A DNA stretch of 64,000 bases from assembly GCF_016901815.1 (NCBI RefSeq), contig NZ_JACSNR010000007.1, positions 1 through 64,000 of the forward strand, in the 5' to 3' direction. The DNA is from Hydrogenoanaerobacterium saccharovorans. GTDB lineage: Bacteria; Bacillota; Clostridia; Oscillospirales; Ruminococcaceae. The translations under genes were made by a program, and so were the position numbers. The notes under the pieces were generated by a model. It ran no database searches and was not told where the DNA came from. It saw only the letters and a program-made list of their open reading frames with translations. This document shows positions 44,387-53,149 of the stretch, piece after piece (the stretch's first letter is position 1; each line of letters begins with the position of its first letter).

Positions 44387-44920
44387 TCAGCGGTAGAACT
44401 CAAACCCCGAGAACTCCATATAGAAGTCACTCTCGGGCATGGCGAGGGAGAGAAAATTCCCGGTCTGGCTGTCCAGCCGCAGCTCAAAATTGCCGCCGTT
44501 GTCCAGCCTGCCCTTGACGGTCAATACCCCGTCCTGCCGGGACAGCTCCACATTCTCGCTTCCCAGTGCTGTCTGGAGCGTATCCATCAGAATATCCCCA
44601 GCCATTCCATCTGTCAAGGTTTCTGGCTTTACAGATACCGACAGATCCTGGTACTGCACGGTGACCTTGTCCTCGGTGAATACCATCGCCACATCTGCCA
44701 GCGAAGCCGGTTCGGTAAAACTGAGGGTATAGCTCCGGGCTGCCCCATCCCCCTGGATGGTCATCCGGGCATCCACCCCCTGATACTGCAGATGCGCCGT
44801 GGTTTCAAACGGCGTATTCAGGCTCTGTTCCAGCAGCTCCTGATCCTGCTCCCGTGCGGTACAGCCGCTGAGCAGACAGACCGCCAGCACTCCGGCAAAT
44901 ATTCGTTTCAAATCCAACAC
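44387..44920 (-). CDS. Hypothetical lipoprotein
   Basis: 177 residues with a lipoprotein signal peptide and lipobox LLSGC at about residues 16-20. The mature part is predicted beta-rich and looks like a lipid- or peptide-binding outer-surface domain, with alternating hydrophobic residues (MVFTEDKVTVQYQDLSVSVK, LTVKGRLDNGGNFELRL). I do not recognise the family. It is the last gene of the acpS-nnrDE transcript, 11 bases after the preceding stop, and may be linked to envelope functions. Confidence 0.75.
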   Translation of the reverse strand: MLDLKRIFAGVLAVCLLSGCTAREQDQELLEQSLNTPFETTAHLQYQGVDARMTIQGDGAARSYTLSFTEPASLADVAMVFTEDKVTVQYQDLSVSVKPETLTDGMAGDILMDTLQTALGSENVELSRQDGVLTVKGRLDNGGNFELRLDSQTGNFLSLAMPESDFYMEFSGFEFYR

Positions 44921-44931
44921 CCTGTTCTCTC

Positions 44932-46461
44932 TTATAGTTTGGGATAAGCCTTCGAGAGATAGTGTGCCACATCCATGGGCTGCATATACATCTGCCCCAG
45001 CTCTGCCTGGCAGAGATCCGCTGCCTTGCCATGGTAATATACCCCGGCAGAGGCTGCCTTTTCCGGCGCAAGGCCCTGTGCCAGCAATGCGCCGATGATG
45101 CCGCTGAGCAGATCACCGCTGCCCGCTTTGGCAAGGCCGGCGTTGCCGGTGGTGTTCATATAGGCGCCCATGGCAGCGGGTGCCGTAAAGGTACGGTAGC
45201 CCTTGCAGACCACTGTGACACCATAGCGCTTGGCAAAGTTGCCCACCAGCTCATAGCGGTCATTCAGAATGCTCTGGCTGTCCACTGCCAGCAGGCGGGC
45301 CATCTCCCCGATGTGCGGAGTCAGAACCACCGGCACAGTCACACTATCCAGAACATTTATATTCTCGGACAGAATATTTATGCCGTCGGCGTCGATGATC
45401 ACCGGGCATTTGGCGTTTTCCAGCACTGAGGCAAACAGCGCCCGGGTATCGTCATCAATGCCCAGACCCGGCCCGATGCAGATGGCGGTGGCCCGTTCCA
45501 TGGCCTTCTGGAGCCGCCCAAAGGAGAGCAGATCCATGCGTCCGTTTTCATTCTCGTCCAGGCGCAGAAAGACACATTCCGGGCTCTTGGAGGCCACCAT
45601 GCGGCAGACCTCGTCCACCGAAGCCACGCATACATAGCCCACGCCGCTGCGCTTGGCACCCTCGGACGCCATCACTGCCGCTCCGATATAGTCCCGGCTG
45701 CCCGCTATGAGCAGCAGATAGCCATGGTCATGCTTATTGCTGTCCAGCGCCCGCACCGGCAGGAAGGAGGACGCCAGTGCCTCATTGACCAGCGCATAGC
45801 GATAGGTCAGGTTCTCCTTGAACTCGGACGGAATGCCAATGTCCACAATGCAGATGTTGCCGCAGAGCTTGGCGGTCAGCGGCATGATATGCGATGGCTT
45901 CAGGCTGTCAAACACCACGGTAAAATCCGCCCGGACGCAGTCCGCATCCGACCGGAAGCTGTCTGTTTCCACGCCGCTGGGCAGATCCAGCGCAAATACC
46001 GCGGCGATGGCGGAATTGATCATCTTGCAGGCAGCCTTTGCCCGGGCAGGCAGCTCTCCATGGAAGCCGGTGCCGAAGATGGCATCCACCACAATATCCA
46101 CGCCGCTCATCGCCAGCTCACAGCCGTAGGGACTGATCGCCAGATCCACCATGGGGACTTCTGCCGCATAGGCCTTTTCATAGGCTTCCCGGGCAGTGCG
46201 TCCCTTGGGCAGGTCAAAGCAGAGGATCACCTGCACCTCCGCCCCGAGCTTCTTGAGCTCCGCTGCCACGATGAAGCCATCACCGCCGTTGTTTCCGCTT
46301 CCGCAGAACACCACGCACTTCTTGCCCTTCACCGGAATGGTACCGTTGATGGCAAGGGCTGCCGCCCGTCCGGCATTTTCCATCAGGGTGAATCCCCGGA
46401 TTCCCGCTTCAGCACAGCGGTCCTCCAAAGCCCGCATCTGTGCGGAACTGAGTGCATACAT
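44932..46461 (-). CDS. nnr: Bifunctional NAD(P)HX epimerase/dehydratase
   Basis: A 509-residue fusion that repairs damaged hydrated NAD(P)H. The N-terminal YjeF epimerase domain (about 1-210) has VVFCGSGNNGGDGFIVA and DAIFGTGF; the C-terminal ADP-dependent dehydratase domain (about 225-500) has TPHIGEMARL, NTTGNAGLAKAGSGDLLSGIIGA. It ends 11 bases before the lipoprotein gene and starts four bases after acpS, the common pairing acpS-nnr. Confidence 0.96.
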   Translation of the reverse strand: MYALSSAQMRALEDRCAEAGIRGFTLMENAGRAAALAINGTIPVKGKKCVVFCGSGNNGGDGFIVAAELKKLGAEVQVILCFDLPKGRTAREAYEKAYAAEVPMVDLAISPYGCELAMSGVDIVVDAIFGTGFHGELPARAKAACKMINSAIAAVFALDLPSGVETDSFRSDADCVRADFTVVFDSLKPSHIMPLTAKLCGNICIVDIGIPSEFKENLTYRYALVNEALASSFLPVRALDSNKHDHGYLLLIAGSRDYIGAAVMASEGAKRSGVGYVCVASVDEVCRMVASKSPECVFLRLDENENGRMDLLSFGRLQKAMERATAICIGPGLGIDDDTRALFASVLENAKCPVIIDADGINILSENINVLDSVTVPVVLTPHIGEMARLLAVDSQSILNDRYELVGNFAKRYGVTVVCKGYRTFTAPAAMGAYMNTTGNAGLAKAGSGDLLSGIIGALLAQGLAPEKAASAGVYYHGKAADLCQAELGQMYMQPMDVAHYLSKAYPKL

Positions 46462-46464
46462 CGG

Positions 46465-46836
46465 TCATTTCCCTCCCTGTTTTTCTGCCAGTACAACTGC
46501 CGCTGCCATGGTATCCGTATGGCTGATGCTCAGTGAAAACGCATAGTCTGAAAACTGCTGTGCTGCCCGTCCATGCAGCCGTAGAACCGGCTGCCCCAAT
46601 GGATCGTGAAGCACTTCCACCTCCCGGAGCGACCAGCCCCGCACACCGGTGCCCACCGCCTTGGAAAAGGCTTCCTTGGCGGCCCAGGCTCCGGCTGCGG
46701 ACTGCTCCGGTGTATGGCGGGCGGTAATATAAGCCCGTTCGTTCTCGGTGAAAAATTCCAGCAGGAACCGGGGATTTTCCATGGCTTTCCGAATCCGGGA
46801 AATCTCCGCAAGATCCATTCCCACACTGCCGTTCAT
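46465..46836 (-). CDS. acpS: Holo-[acyl-carrier-protein] synthase
   Basis: A 123-residue phosphopantetheinyl transferase that activates acyl carrier protein for fatty acid synthesis. Motifs are VGMDLAEISRI at residues 5-15 (Asp8 binds magnesium) and WAAKEAFSKAVGTGV at about 54-68 (Glu58), with SISHTDTMAAAVVL near the end. GGAGG precedes the ATG by seven bases. Confidence 0.96.
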   Translation of the reverse strand: MNGSVGMDLAEISRIRKAMENPRFLLEFFTENERAYITARHTPEQSAAGAWAAKEAFSKAVGTGVRGWSLREVEVLHDPLGQPVLRLHGRAAQQFSDYAFSLSISHTDTMAAAVVLAEKQGGK

Positions 46837-46971
46837 GCCATATCCTCCCCTTTCCCTGAAAATCTCTTTTTATACTACCATAGCAGCGGGATTTTTTCAA
46901 ATGGATGCCGCCGGAAATTTTGGGCCCTCCTTTGCTGAACAGCCTGTTTTTGTCAAAATCCGGGAAACACC

Positions 46972-47000
46972 TTGCAATTTCAAATGGGCTGTGCTATCAT
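46972..47000 (+). promoter_or_regulatory. Promoter of the pheST T-box transcript
   Basis: TTGCAA and TATCAT with a 17-base spacer, directly before the leader. Confidence 0.85.
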
Positions 47001-47006
47001 AGTAGC

Positions 47007-47303
47007 TAAAGTTTCATACTTTCCAAACGCGATGACTGAGAGAGTAGACAGATTCCCCTCCGGTACCAGAGAGCATCGTCACCGGCTGAAAGCGATGCCC
47101 GAAGGCTCTGCCGAAGTTCACTCACGAGCGCACTGCTGAACCAGAAGTAGGCAGCTGCGGCAGGCCCCGTTACAGGCCGGGAGGGATATTCTGTCCCTCT
47201 GTGAGTGCCTGTGCCGTTTCTGGCGCAGGAAGCTGGGTGGTACCACGGAGTTTGCGGTGTAGCGATCCTTCGTCCCTGTTCGGGGCGGAGGATCTTTTCT
47301 TTT
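47007..47303 (+). promoter_or_regulatory. T-box leader of pheST
   Basis: The conserved GGTGGTACCACGG T-box motif lies at 47236-47248. The terminator arms GATCCTTCGTCCC (47264-47276) and GGGGCGGAGGATC (47282-47294) are followed by TTTTCTTTT. A TTC triplet (phenylalanine) in GAAGTTCACTC lies in the position of the specifier. Function is inferred from the motif and the downstream pheS. Confidence 0.93.
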
Positions 47304-47365
47304 GTCCCGGCGGATCAGCCAAAACCGCGTTCCCTTTTTTCGAAAACTATGAAGAGGTGAATATT

Positions 47366-48385
47366 GTGAAAGAAGCACTCAACAACATTCTGGCGGCTGC
47401 CAAGGCAGAGCTGGAACAGGCTCAGGATGCCAAGGCACTGGAAGATGTCCGGGTCCGCTATCTGGGCAAAAAGGGCGAACTGACTGCCATTCTCAAGCAG
47501 ATGGGCTCCCTCTCCGCAGAGGAGCGTCCGGTAATCGGTCAGCTGGCAAACCAGGTCCGGGCTGAAATCGAAACCCTGCTGGCTGAAACCGGTGCCGAAC
47601 TCAAGGAAAAGGCTCTGGAGAAGCGTCTGATGGAGGAGCGTCTGGATGTGACCCTGCCCGGCAAGAAGCAGGTAATCGGTCATCAGCACCCCCTCAACCT
47701 GGTTCTGGATGAGCTCAAGGAAATCTTCCTGGGCATGGGCTTTGATGTGGTGACCGGTCCGGAAGTGGAGCTGGATTACTACAACTTCGAAGCACTCAAT
47801 ATCCCCAAGAACCATCCGGCCCGGGATACCCAGGACACCTTCTATATTGATGACAATGTGGTCCTGCGTTCCCAGACCTCGCCCATGCAGGTTCGTACCA
47901 TGGAAAAGCAGAAGCCTCCGATCCGTGTGATCGTACCCGGCCGTGTATACCGGTCGGATGAGGTGGATGCCACCCACTCCCCCATGTTCCATCAGATCGA
48001 AGGCCTCGTAGTGGACAAGGGCGTTACCATGGCAGACCTCAAGGGCACTCTGGAAGTATTCGTGAAGCGTCTGTACGGCGAGGATACCAAGGTGCGGTTC
48101 CGTCCCCATCACTTCCCCTTCACCGAACCCAGTGCGGAAATGGACATCATGTGCTTCCACTGCCATGGCGAAGGCTGCCGTCTGTGCAAGGGCGAAGGCT
48201 GGATCGAGATCCTGGGCTGCGGCATGGTACACCCCCGTGTTCTGGAGCGCTGCGGCATCGATCCGGAAGTATACAGCGGTTTTGCCTTTGGTATTGGTCT
48301 GGAGCGAATTGTTATGCGCCGGTACAACATCGATGACCTGCGTCTGCTGTATGAAAACGATGTGAGATTCCTCAAGCAGTTTTAG
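47366..48385 (+). CDS. pheS: Phenylalanyl-tRNA synthetase alpha subunit
   Basis: A 339-residue catalytic subunit of the class II heterotetrameric enzyme. The N-terminal coiled coil (about 1-95) is followed by the catalytic core with motif 2 [21 protein letters not shown] and motif 3 [13 protein letters not shown]. The start is a GTG at 47366, six bases after AAGAGGTG; an in-frame open stretch runs back over the leader to 47201 and is not coding. It is 13 bases upstream of pheT. Confidence 0.97.
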   Translation: MKEALNNILAAAKAELEQAQDAKALEDVRVRYLGKKGELTAILKQMGSLSAEERPVIGQLANQVRAEIETLLAETGAELKEKALEKRLMEERLDVTLPGKKQVIGHQHPLNLVLDELKEIFLGMGFDVVTGPEVELDYYNFEALNIPKNHPARDTQDTFYIDDNVVLRSQTSPMQVRTMEKQKPPIRVIVPGRVYRSDEVDATHSPMFHQIEGLVVDKGVTMADLKGTLEVFVKRLYGEDTKVRFRPHHFPFTEPSAEMDIMCFHCHGEGCRLCKGEGWIEILGCGMVHPRVLERCGIDPEVYSGFAFGIGLERIVMRRYNIDDLRLLYENDVRFLKQF

Positions 48386-48398
48386 GAGTGTGTGAAGA

Positions 48399-50783
48399 AT
48401 GAACCTTTCAATGAAATGGCTGTCCGATTATGTGGACATTGATGTAACTCCCAAGCAGTTCTCTGACGACATGACCATGAGTGGTTCCAAGGTGGAAGGC
48501 TATGCCGATGAAACTGCTGAAATCAAGAATGTAGTAGTGGGCAAGCTGCTCTCGGTAGAACCCCATCCCAATGCCGACCATCTGGTGGTATGCAAGGTGG
48601 ATGTGGGCGAAGGCGCACCCATTCAGATCTGCACCGGCGCCAAGAATGTCAAGGCCGGTGATATTGTACCCGTTGCCAAGGACGGCTCTACCCTGCCCGG
48701 CGGCGTATCCATCCACAAGGGTGAGCTGCGCGGTCAGGAGAGCAACGGTATGCTCTGCTCCCTGGGTGAACTGGGCCTGACAACCCATGACTTCCCCTAC
48801 GCAGATGAAAACGGCATCTTTATCCTGCAGGGCGAGGAAGCTGCTGCTCCCCTGGGCACCGACATCTGCAAGGCCATCGGTCTGGACGATGTATCGGTGG
48901 AGTTTGAGATCACCCCCAACCGTCCCGACTGCCTGTCGGTGACCGGTCTGGCCCGGGAAGCCGCTGTAACCTACAATGTACCGCTGAAGCTGCATCAGCC
49001 GGAAGTAAAGGGCTGCGGCGAAGACATCCATAACTATCTCAGCGTCCGGGTGGAAAATCCTGAGCTCTGCCCCCGTTATATGGCAAGAGTTGTGAAGAAT
49101 GTCCGCATCGGGCCGTCTCCCCGTTGGCTGCGGGAGCGTCTGCGTGCCAGCGGCATGCGTGCCATCAACAACATCGTCGACATCACCAACTATGTCATGC
49201 TGGAATATGGTCAGCCCCTCCATGCCTTCGACCTCAAGCACATGAAGGACGGTCAGATTGTAGTCCGCAACGCCCGGGAAGGCGAAACCATCCTCACCCT
49301 GGAAGGCGTGGACCGTGTGCTCTCTCCTGAGATGCTGGTGATCTGCGACAGCGAAAAGCCGTCGGCAGTAGCGGGCGTCAAGGGCGGCAAGTACAGCGGT
49401 ATCTATGACGATACCACTACCATTGTTTTCGAGTCTGCCAACTTCTTCGGCCCGTCGGTCCGTGTCACTGCCCGTGATCTGGGCATGCGCACCGAGAGCT
49501 CCGGTCGTTATGAAAAGGGCCTCGATCCTGCCACCTGCCTGCCCGCAGTCATGCGTGCCTGTGAGCTGGTGGAACTGCTGGATGCCGGTGATGTAGTGGA
49601 CGGCATCATTGATATTGACAATTCCAACCATACTCCCCGTCAGATCCGTCTGGAGCCCGAGTGGATCAACCGCTTCCTGGGCACCGATGACATCTCGGAG
49701 GAGTTCATGCGGGAAAAGCTGACCCAGCTCGGCTTCCAGCTGGACGGCGACATGATCACCGTTCCCTCCTACCGTGCCGATGTGGAAGGCAAGGCTGATG
49801 TTGCGGAGGAGATCGCCCGGTTCTACGGCTACAACAAGATCCCCACCACCATTATCCGTGGTGAGGCCGCTGCCCAGCTCACTCCCCGTCAGAAGTTCGA
49901 GCGCAAGCTCAACGAACTGCTCCTGGCTCAGGGCATGAACGAAATTGCCACCTTCTCCTTCATCAGCCCCAAGTACTATGACAAGATCGGTCTGCCGGCG
50001 GATGCTCCGGAGCGTCATTCGGTGGAGATCCTCAACCCCCTGGGCGAGGATACCAGTGTAATGCGTACCACCGCACTGCCCTCGATGCTGGAAGTGCTGG
50101 CAAGCAACTACAGCCACCGCACCCTGGATGTCCGTCTGTATGAGATGGCAACCGAGTATATTCCCGTGGAGGGTCAGCAGCTCCCCTATGAGCCGGTGCG
50201 CCTGACCATGGGTATGTATGGCGACTGTGATTTCTTCACCATCAAGGGTGCCATCGAAACCATCCTGGAAAACCTGGGTATTGAAGAGTATGACATCGTT
50301 CCGGTCAAGGACGATCCCACCTACCATCCGGGTCGCTGCGCCGAGCTGGTGATCGATGGTGATCCCATCGGACGCTTCGGCGAGATCCATCCCATCGTAG
50401 CCGAGCGCTATGAGCTGGATGCCCGCAGCTATGCTGCCCGTCTGGATGTGGAGAAGCTCTTCGCTCACTACAACCCCAACCGGGAGTACACTCCCCTGCC
50501 CAAGTTCCCCGCTGCTCAGCGTGACATCGCTGTGGTCTGTGATGATGATCTGCCGGTGCTGACCATGGAGCGTGCAGTCCGTGCCGCTGTTGGTCCGATG
50601 CTGGAAAAGATCGTGCTGTTCGATGTGTACAAGGGCAGCCATATCCCTGCCGGCAAGAAGAGTGTGGCGTTCAACCTGGTACTGCGCCGTGCCGACCGCA
50701 CCATCACCGATGAGGAAAGCGAATCGGCAGTACAGAAGGCAGTGGCAGCTCTGGCTGAACTGGGCGCCGAACTGAGAAGCTGA
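48399..50783 (+). CDS. pheT: Phenylalanyl-tRNA synthetase beta subunit
   Basis: A 794-residue subunit with an N-terminal EMAP/OB tRNA-binding domain (about 40-150), the B3/B4 editing region (about 210-390), a B5 domain (about 405-475), the catalytic-like core and a C-terminal ferredoxin-fold anticodon-binding domain (about 700-794, PLPKFPAAQRDIAVV). Editing removes Tyr-tRNA-Phe. Length is normal. Confidence 0.98.
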   Translation: MNLSMKWLSDYVDIDVTPKQFSDDMTMSGSKVEGYADETAEIKNVVVGKLLSVEPHPNADHLVVCKVDVGEGAPIQICTGAKNVKAGDIVPVAKDGSTLPGGVSIHKGELRGQESNGMLCSLGELGLTTHDFPYADENGIFILQGEEAAAPLGTDICKAIGLDDVSVEFEITPNRPDCLSVTGLAREAAVTYNVPLKLHQPEVKGCGEDIHNYLSVRVENPELCPRYMARVVKNVRIGPSPRWLRERLRASGMRAINNIVDITNYVMLEYGQPLHAFDLKHMKDGQIVVRNAREGETILTLEGVDRVLSPEMLVICDSEKPSAVAGVKGGKYSGIYDDTTTIVFESANFFGPSVRVTARDLGMRTESSGRYEKGLDPATCLPAVMRACELVELLDAGDVVDGIIDIDNSNHTPRQIRLEPEWINRFLGTDDISEEFMREKLTQLGFQLDGDMITVPSYRADVEGKADVAEEIARFYGYNKIPTTIIRGEAAAQLTPRQKFERKLNELLLAQGMNEIATFSFISPKYYDKIGLPADAPERHSVEILNPLGEDTSVMRTTALPSMLEVLASNYSHRTLDVRLYEMATEYIPVEGQQLPYEPVRLTMGMYGDCDFFTIKGAIETILENLGIEEYDIVPVKDDPTYHPGRCAELVIDGDPIGRFGEIHPIVAERYELDARSYAARLDVEKLFAHYNPNREYTPLPKFPAAQRDIAVVCDDDLPVLTMERAVRAAVGPMLEKIVLFDVYKGSHIPAGKKSVAFNLVLRRADRTITDEESESAVQKAVAALAELGAELRS

Positions 50784-50864
50784 AGAAGTTTCGTGTAAAA
50801 AATTACAAATGCGGTTGCTATTTTGACCGGATTCGTGTATGCTTATTGGTAAGAGGTGATTTTG

Positions 50865-51116
50865 ATGAGACAGGAGCCGACAAGAGCGTTCTCCATTCGG
50901 GACGAAAAAGAATACCAGATCCGTCAGGTACTGACTGAAGTCTATGAGGCACTGAACGAAAAGGGATATAATCCGGTCAATCAGATCGTGGGATATATCC
51001 TCTCGGAGGACCCCACCTACATCACCACCTACAACAATGCCAGAAGCCTGATCCGGAAAATCGACCGGGACGAACTGCTCCAGACTCTGGTGCGTTCCTA
51101 CCTGAACGCCAAGTAA
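50865..51116 (+). CDS. ireB: IreB-family regulatory phosphoprotein
   Basis: An 83-residue protein of the IreB (UPF0297) family, a target of the IreK/PrkC Ser/Thr kinase in Enterococcus that affects cephalosporin resistance and envelope stress. It has the conserved [44 protein letters not shown] core. Thr6 is a candidate phosphorylation site. I chose the ATG at 50865 on the AAGAGGTG site; upstream in-frame GTG/TTG codons are less likely. It is alone, without the usual ruvX partner, and may be expressed from a promoter in the gap after pheT. Confidence 0.93.
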   Translation: MRQEPTRAFSIRDEKEYQIRQVLTEVYEALNEKGYNPVNQIVGYILSEDPTYITTYNNARSLIRKIDRDELLQTLVRSYLNAK

Positions 51117-51132
51117 TTTTCCCATAACACCA

Positions 51133-51164
51133 AAACAGCTCCCCATTCCGGGGAGCTGCTTTTC
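51133..51164 (+). terminator. Terminator of ireB
   Basis: CAGCTCCCC (51136-51144) pairs with GGGGAGCTG (51150-51158), followed by CTTTTCG. Confidence 0.88.
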
Positions 51165-51179
51165 GTTTACAGGGCAATT

Positions 51180-51563
51180 TTACGCATCTGCGGAACCGGA
51201 AGCGTTCTCTTCCCGTCCCCGGCATTTCCAGCAGTGGCTGCACACCGGCTCATGTACCGGGTCACATTCCAGACCCCAGCGGCGCATTTCCCGGAACACC
51301 ACAAAGATGCTCTCCCCCATTTCGGTGAGAGCATATTCCACCCGGGGCGGCACTTCGGGATAGACCTTCCGGCAGACCAGGCCGTCTTCCTCCAGTTCCC
51401 GGAGCTGCTGGGTCAGTACCTTATAGCTGATCGTCCCGATGCTGGCTGCCAGCTGATTATAGCGCATCGGGCCCGGATGCAGTTCCAGCAGGATGCGATG
51501 CTTCCACTTACCGCCCAGAATCCCAAATACCGTCTGGATCGGACAAATTCCCTTCTCTGTCAT
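51180..51563 (-). CDS. HxlR-family transcriptional regulator with a Cys-rich tail
   Basis: A 127-residue winged-helix MarR/DUF24-type regulator. The family start CPIQTVFGILGGKWK with Cys7, then YNQLAASIGTISYKVLTQQLRELEEDGL (recognition helix) are clear. After the domain, residues 102-119 carry four cysteines in CDPVHEPVCSHCWKC, which is unusual for the family and suggests metal or thiol sensing. It is divergent from a flavin-type gene; the shared gap has a strong inverted repeat, so it probably represses that gene and itself. Confidence 0.92.
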   Translation of the reverse strand: MTEKGICPIQTVFGILGGKWKHRILLELHPGPMRYNQLAASIGTISYKVLTQQLRELEEDGLVCRKVYPEVPPRVEYALTEMGESIFVVFREMRRWGLECDPVHEPVCSHCWKCRGREENASGSADA

Positions 51564-51584
51564 AATTCCCTCCGCATTTGCGTG

Positions 51585-51606
51585 TTACTTACTATTTGGT
51601 AAGTTA
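51585..51606. promoter_or_regulatory. Likely HxlR operator between the two divergent genes
   Basis: ACTTAC (51587-51592) and GTAAGT (51599-51604) form a dyad of the ACTTAC-n6-GTAAGT type, similar to known HxlR-family sites. Confidence 0.75.
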
Positions 51607-51705
51607 TATTACAAAAAAGTACATACTTGTAAAATCCATGTATTGGGATTATTATAACATCAGCAGCTGCAAAATACAAGCAATCCCAGACAGGAGGAAA
51701 CAACG

Positions 51706-52089
51706 ATGTATCAGCTCAACGAGCGTGTCAGCGCACTGTTCAATAAAACCAAAAACTGCACCCTCTCCACCAACGGAGAGTACCCCAACACCATTGTGAT
51801 CATGTTCAAGGAGATCAACGCCCAGGGCGAGATCCTGCTCTGCGATGTGTTCATGAACAAGACCCTTGCCAACCTGGAAAAGGACGCCCATGTTTCGGTG
51901 GTTGTCTATGAGGGCCTGGAGGGCTATCAGATCAAGGGTACTGCCCGCTGGACCGACGACGCCGATCTGGTGGCAGCCGGCAACGCCAAGACTTCCCAGT
52001 TCGGCCTCAAGACCAAGGGTGTTGTGATCGTCACCCCCGAATCCGCTGAGGTGCTGACCCCTGGCCCCGAAGTCGGAAAGTCCCTGTAA
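51706..52089 (+). CDS. Pyridoxamine 5'-phosphate oxidase-family protein
   Basis: A 127-residue split-barrel flavin-binding protein of the PNPOx-like superfamily. It has the typical small size, a strand-rich body with NGEYPNTIVIMFKEI and VVVYEGLEGYQIKGTARW. True pyridoxamine oxidase is longer, so the substrate is unknown; such proteins often reduce quinones or flavins. AGGAGG precedes the ATG. It is likely repressed by the divergent HxlR regulator, which links it to electrophile or redox stress. Confidence 0.88.
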   Translation: MYQLNERVSALFNKTKNCTLSTNGEYPNTIVIMFKEINAQGEILLCDVFMNKTLANLEKDAHVSVVVYEGLEGYQIKGTARWTDDADLVAAGNAKTSQFGLKTKGVVIVTPESAEVLTPGPEVGKSL

Positions 52090-52106
52090 TCTTCCATAAA
52101 AGCAAA

Positions 52107-52149
52107 ACACAGCCTGTACCCGGTCAGTTGGATACAGGCTGTGTTTTTT
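52107..52149 (+). terminator. Terminator after the PNPOx-like gene
   Basis: ACACAGCCTGTA (52107-52118) pairs with TACAGGCTGTGT (52133-52144), followed by TTTTT. Confidence 0.92.
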
Positions 52150-52151
52150 AC

Positions 52152-52739
52152 CTATTCGGCTGTTTCTGCCAGCTCTGCGGACTTGATATTGTAATCCTCC
52201 GCCACAGAGTCGGAGAAAACGCCCTCCTTCATATTCCCCACGAACCAGAGTGTTCCGCCCTGGGGATTGGAGATCCGGACCGGCCCGGTATACATGCAGG
52301 ATGGCACTGCAAAAATGCAGTTGACCGGCTCCCGGAAATTCTGCTCCTGGACCAGCTTGCGGACCGGCTCAAGCAGCTCGGGCCACTCCTCCAGCAGCAG
52401 GGAGAGATCCTCAGTAGGCTCCATGCAGTAATCGCACACTGCAAAGTCCTCATCGAACAGCAGACCGAAGTCATACTCAAACGCATTGTACTGGGTTCGG
52501 AAAGCCCGGCGCAGAGTAGCTTCCTCGGGGCGTTCCCCATTCTCCGGACGGAACAGCTTGTGAAGCCGCTCTTCAAACTCCGCCGGGGAGAAAATATACT
52601 CCGGGTCCAGTTCAGCCTCATCCAGTGTGCAGTAACAGGTCTGTACATACCGGTAAAATTCTTCCGGGTCCGCAAAAGTGCCCAGCCAGACTGCCATGGT
52701 CCCCACCTGATAAGAGGCGTTCATCATTGTATTGCCCAT
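52152..52739 (-). CDS. Imm22-like (orphan immunity) protein
   Basis: A 195-residue acidic, soluble protein. The region near residues 15-30 (MAVWLGTFADPEEFYRYV) and the later NAFEYDFGLLFDEDFAV fit the Imm22-like pattern of immunity proteins that protect against polymorphic toxins. No toxin gene lies beside it. I chose the ATG at 52739, six bases after AAGGAAG. It lies between the tRNA operon and the terminator of the flavin-type gene. The family assignment is moderate. Confidence 0.6.
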   Translation of the reverse strand: MGNTMMNASYQVGTMAVWLGTFADPEEFYRYVQTCYCTLDEAELDPEYIFSPAEFEERLHKLFRPENGERPEEATLRRAFRTQYNAFEYDFGLLFDEDFAVCDYCMEPTEDLSLLLEEWPELLEPVRKLVQEQNFREPVNCIFAVPSCMYTGPVRISNPQGGTLWFVGNMKEGVFSDSVAEDYNIKSAELAETAE

Positions 52740-52759
52740 CACAAACTTCCTTTCCGCAT

Positions 52760-52794
52760 AAAAATACCGCCCTCAGCAGAACGCTGAGAGCGGT
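52760..52794 (-). terminator. Terminator of the tRNA operon
   Basis: ACCGCCCTCAGC (52766-52777) pairs with GCTGAGAGCGGT (52783-52794) with one mismatch. The minus strand continues with a run of T. Confidence 0.88.
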
Positions 52795-52803
52795 ACTCTG
52801 TTT

Positions 52804-52877
<74 letters not shown>

Positions 52878-52881
52878 ATAC

Positions 52882-52957
52882 TGGAGCGGGTTACGAGGCT
52901 CGAACTCGCTACCTCCACCTTGGCAAGGTGGCGCTCTACCAGATGAGCTAAACCCGC
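52882..52957 (-). tRNA. tRNA-Gly(GCC)
   Basis: A 76-nt cloverleaf with acceptor GCGGGTT/AACCCGC, anticodon GCC in CTTGCCAAG, T-loop TTCGAGC and encoded CCA. Second gene of the tRNA operon, four bases from tRNA-Cys. Confidence 0.97.
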
Positions 52958-52960
52958 ATG

Positions 52961-53036
52961 TGGTGGGGGCATCAGGGATCGAACCCGAGACCCTCTGCTT
53001 GTAAGGCAGATGCTCTCCCAGCTGAGCTATACCCCC
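52961..53036 (-). tRNA. tRNA-Val(TAC)
   Basis: A 76-nt cloverleaf with acceptor GGGGGTA/TGCCCCC, anticodon TAC in CTTACAAG, T-loop TTCGATC and encoded CCA. First gene of the tRNA operon. Confidence 0.97.
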
Positions 53037-53073
53037 ACATCGGCTGAATCACTTGTCGTGACTCAGCTTATTT

Positions 53074-53102
53074 ATAATATCATATTCCGGATTCTTTGTC
53101 AA
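53074..53102 (-). promoter_or_regulatory. Promoter of the tRNA operon
   Basis: TTGACA and TATTAT with a 17-base spacer, 38 bases before tRNA-Val. Confidence 0.9.
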
Positions 53103-53149
53103 CCCGTTTATCCGATTTTATGCAGGAAATCTTCCAGATATTCCGGATT

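Noticed and set aside
48408-51146. A 912-codon minus-strand frame opposite pheT
   Set aside because: It is antisense to a clear pheT and ireB, with no motif or start site.
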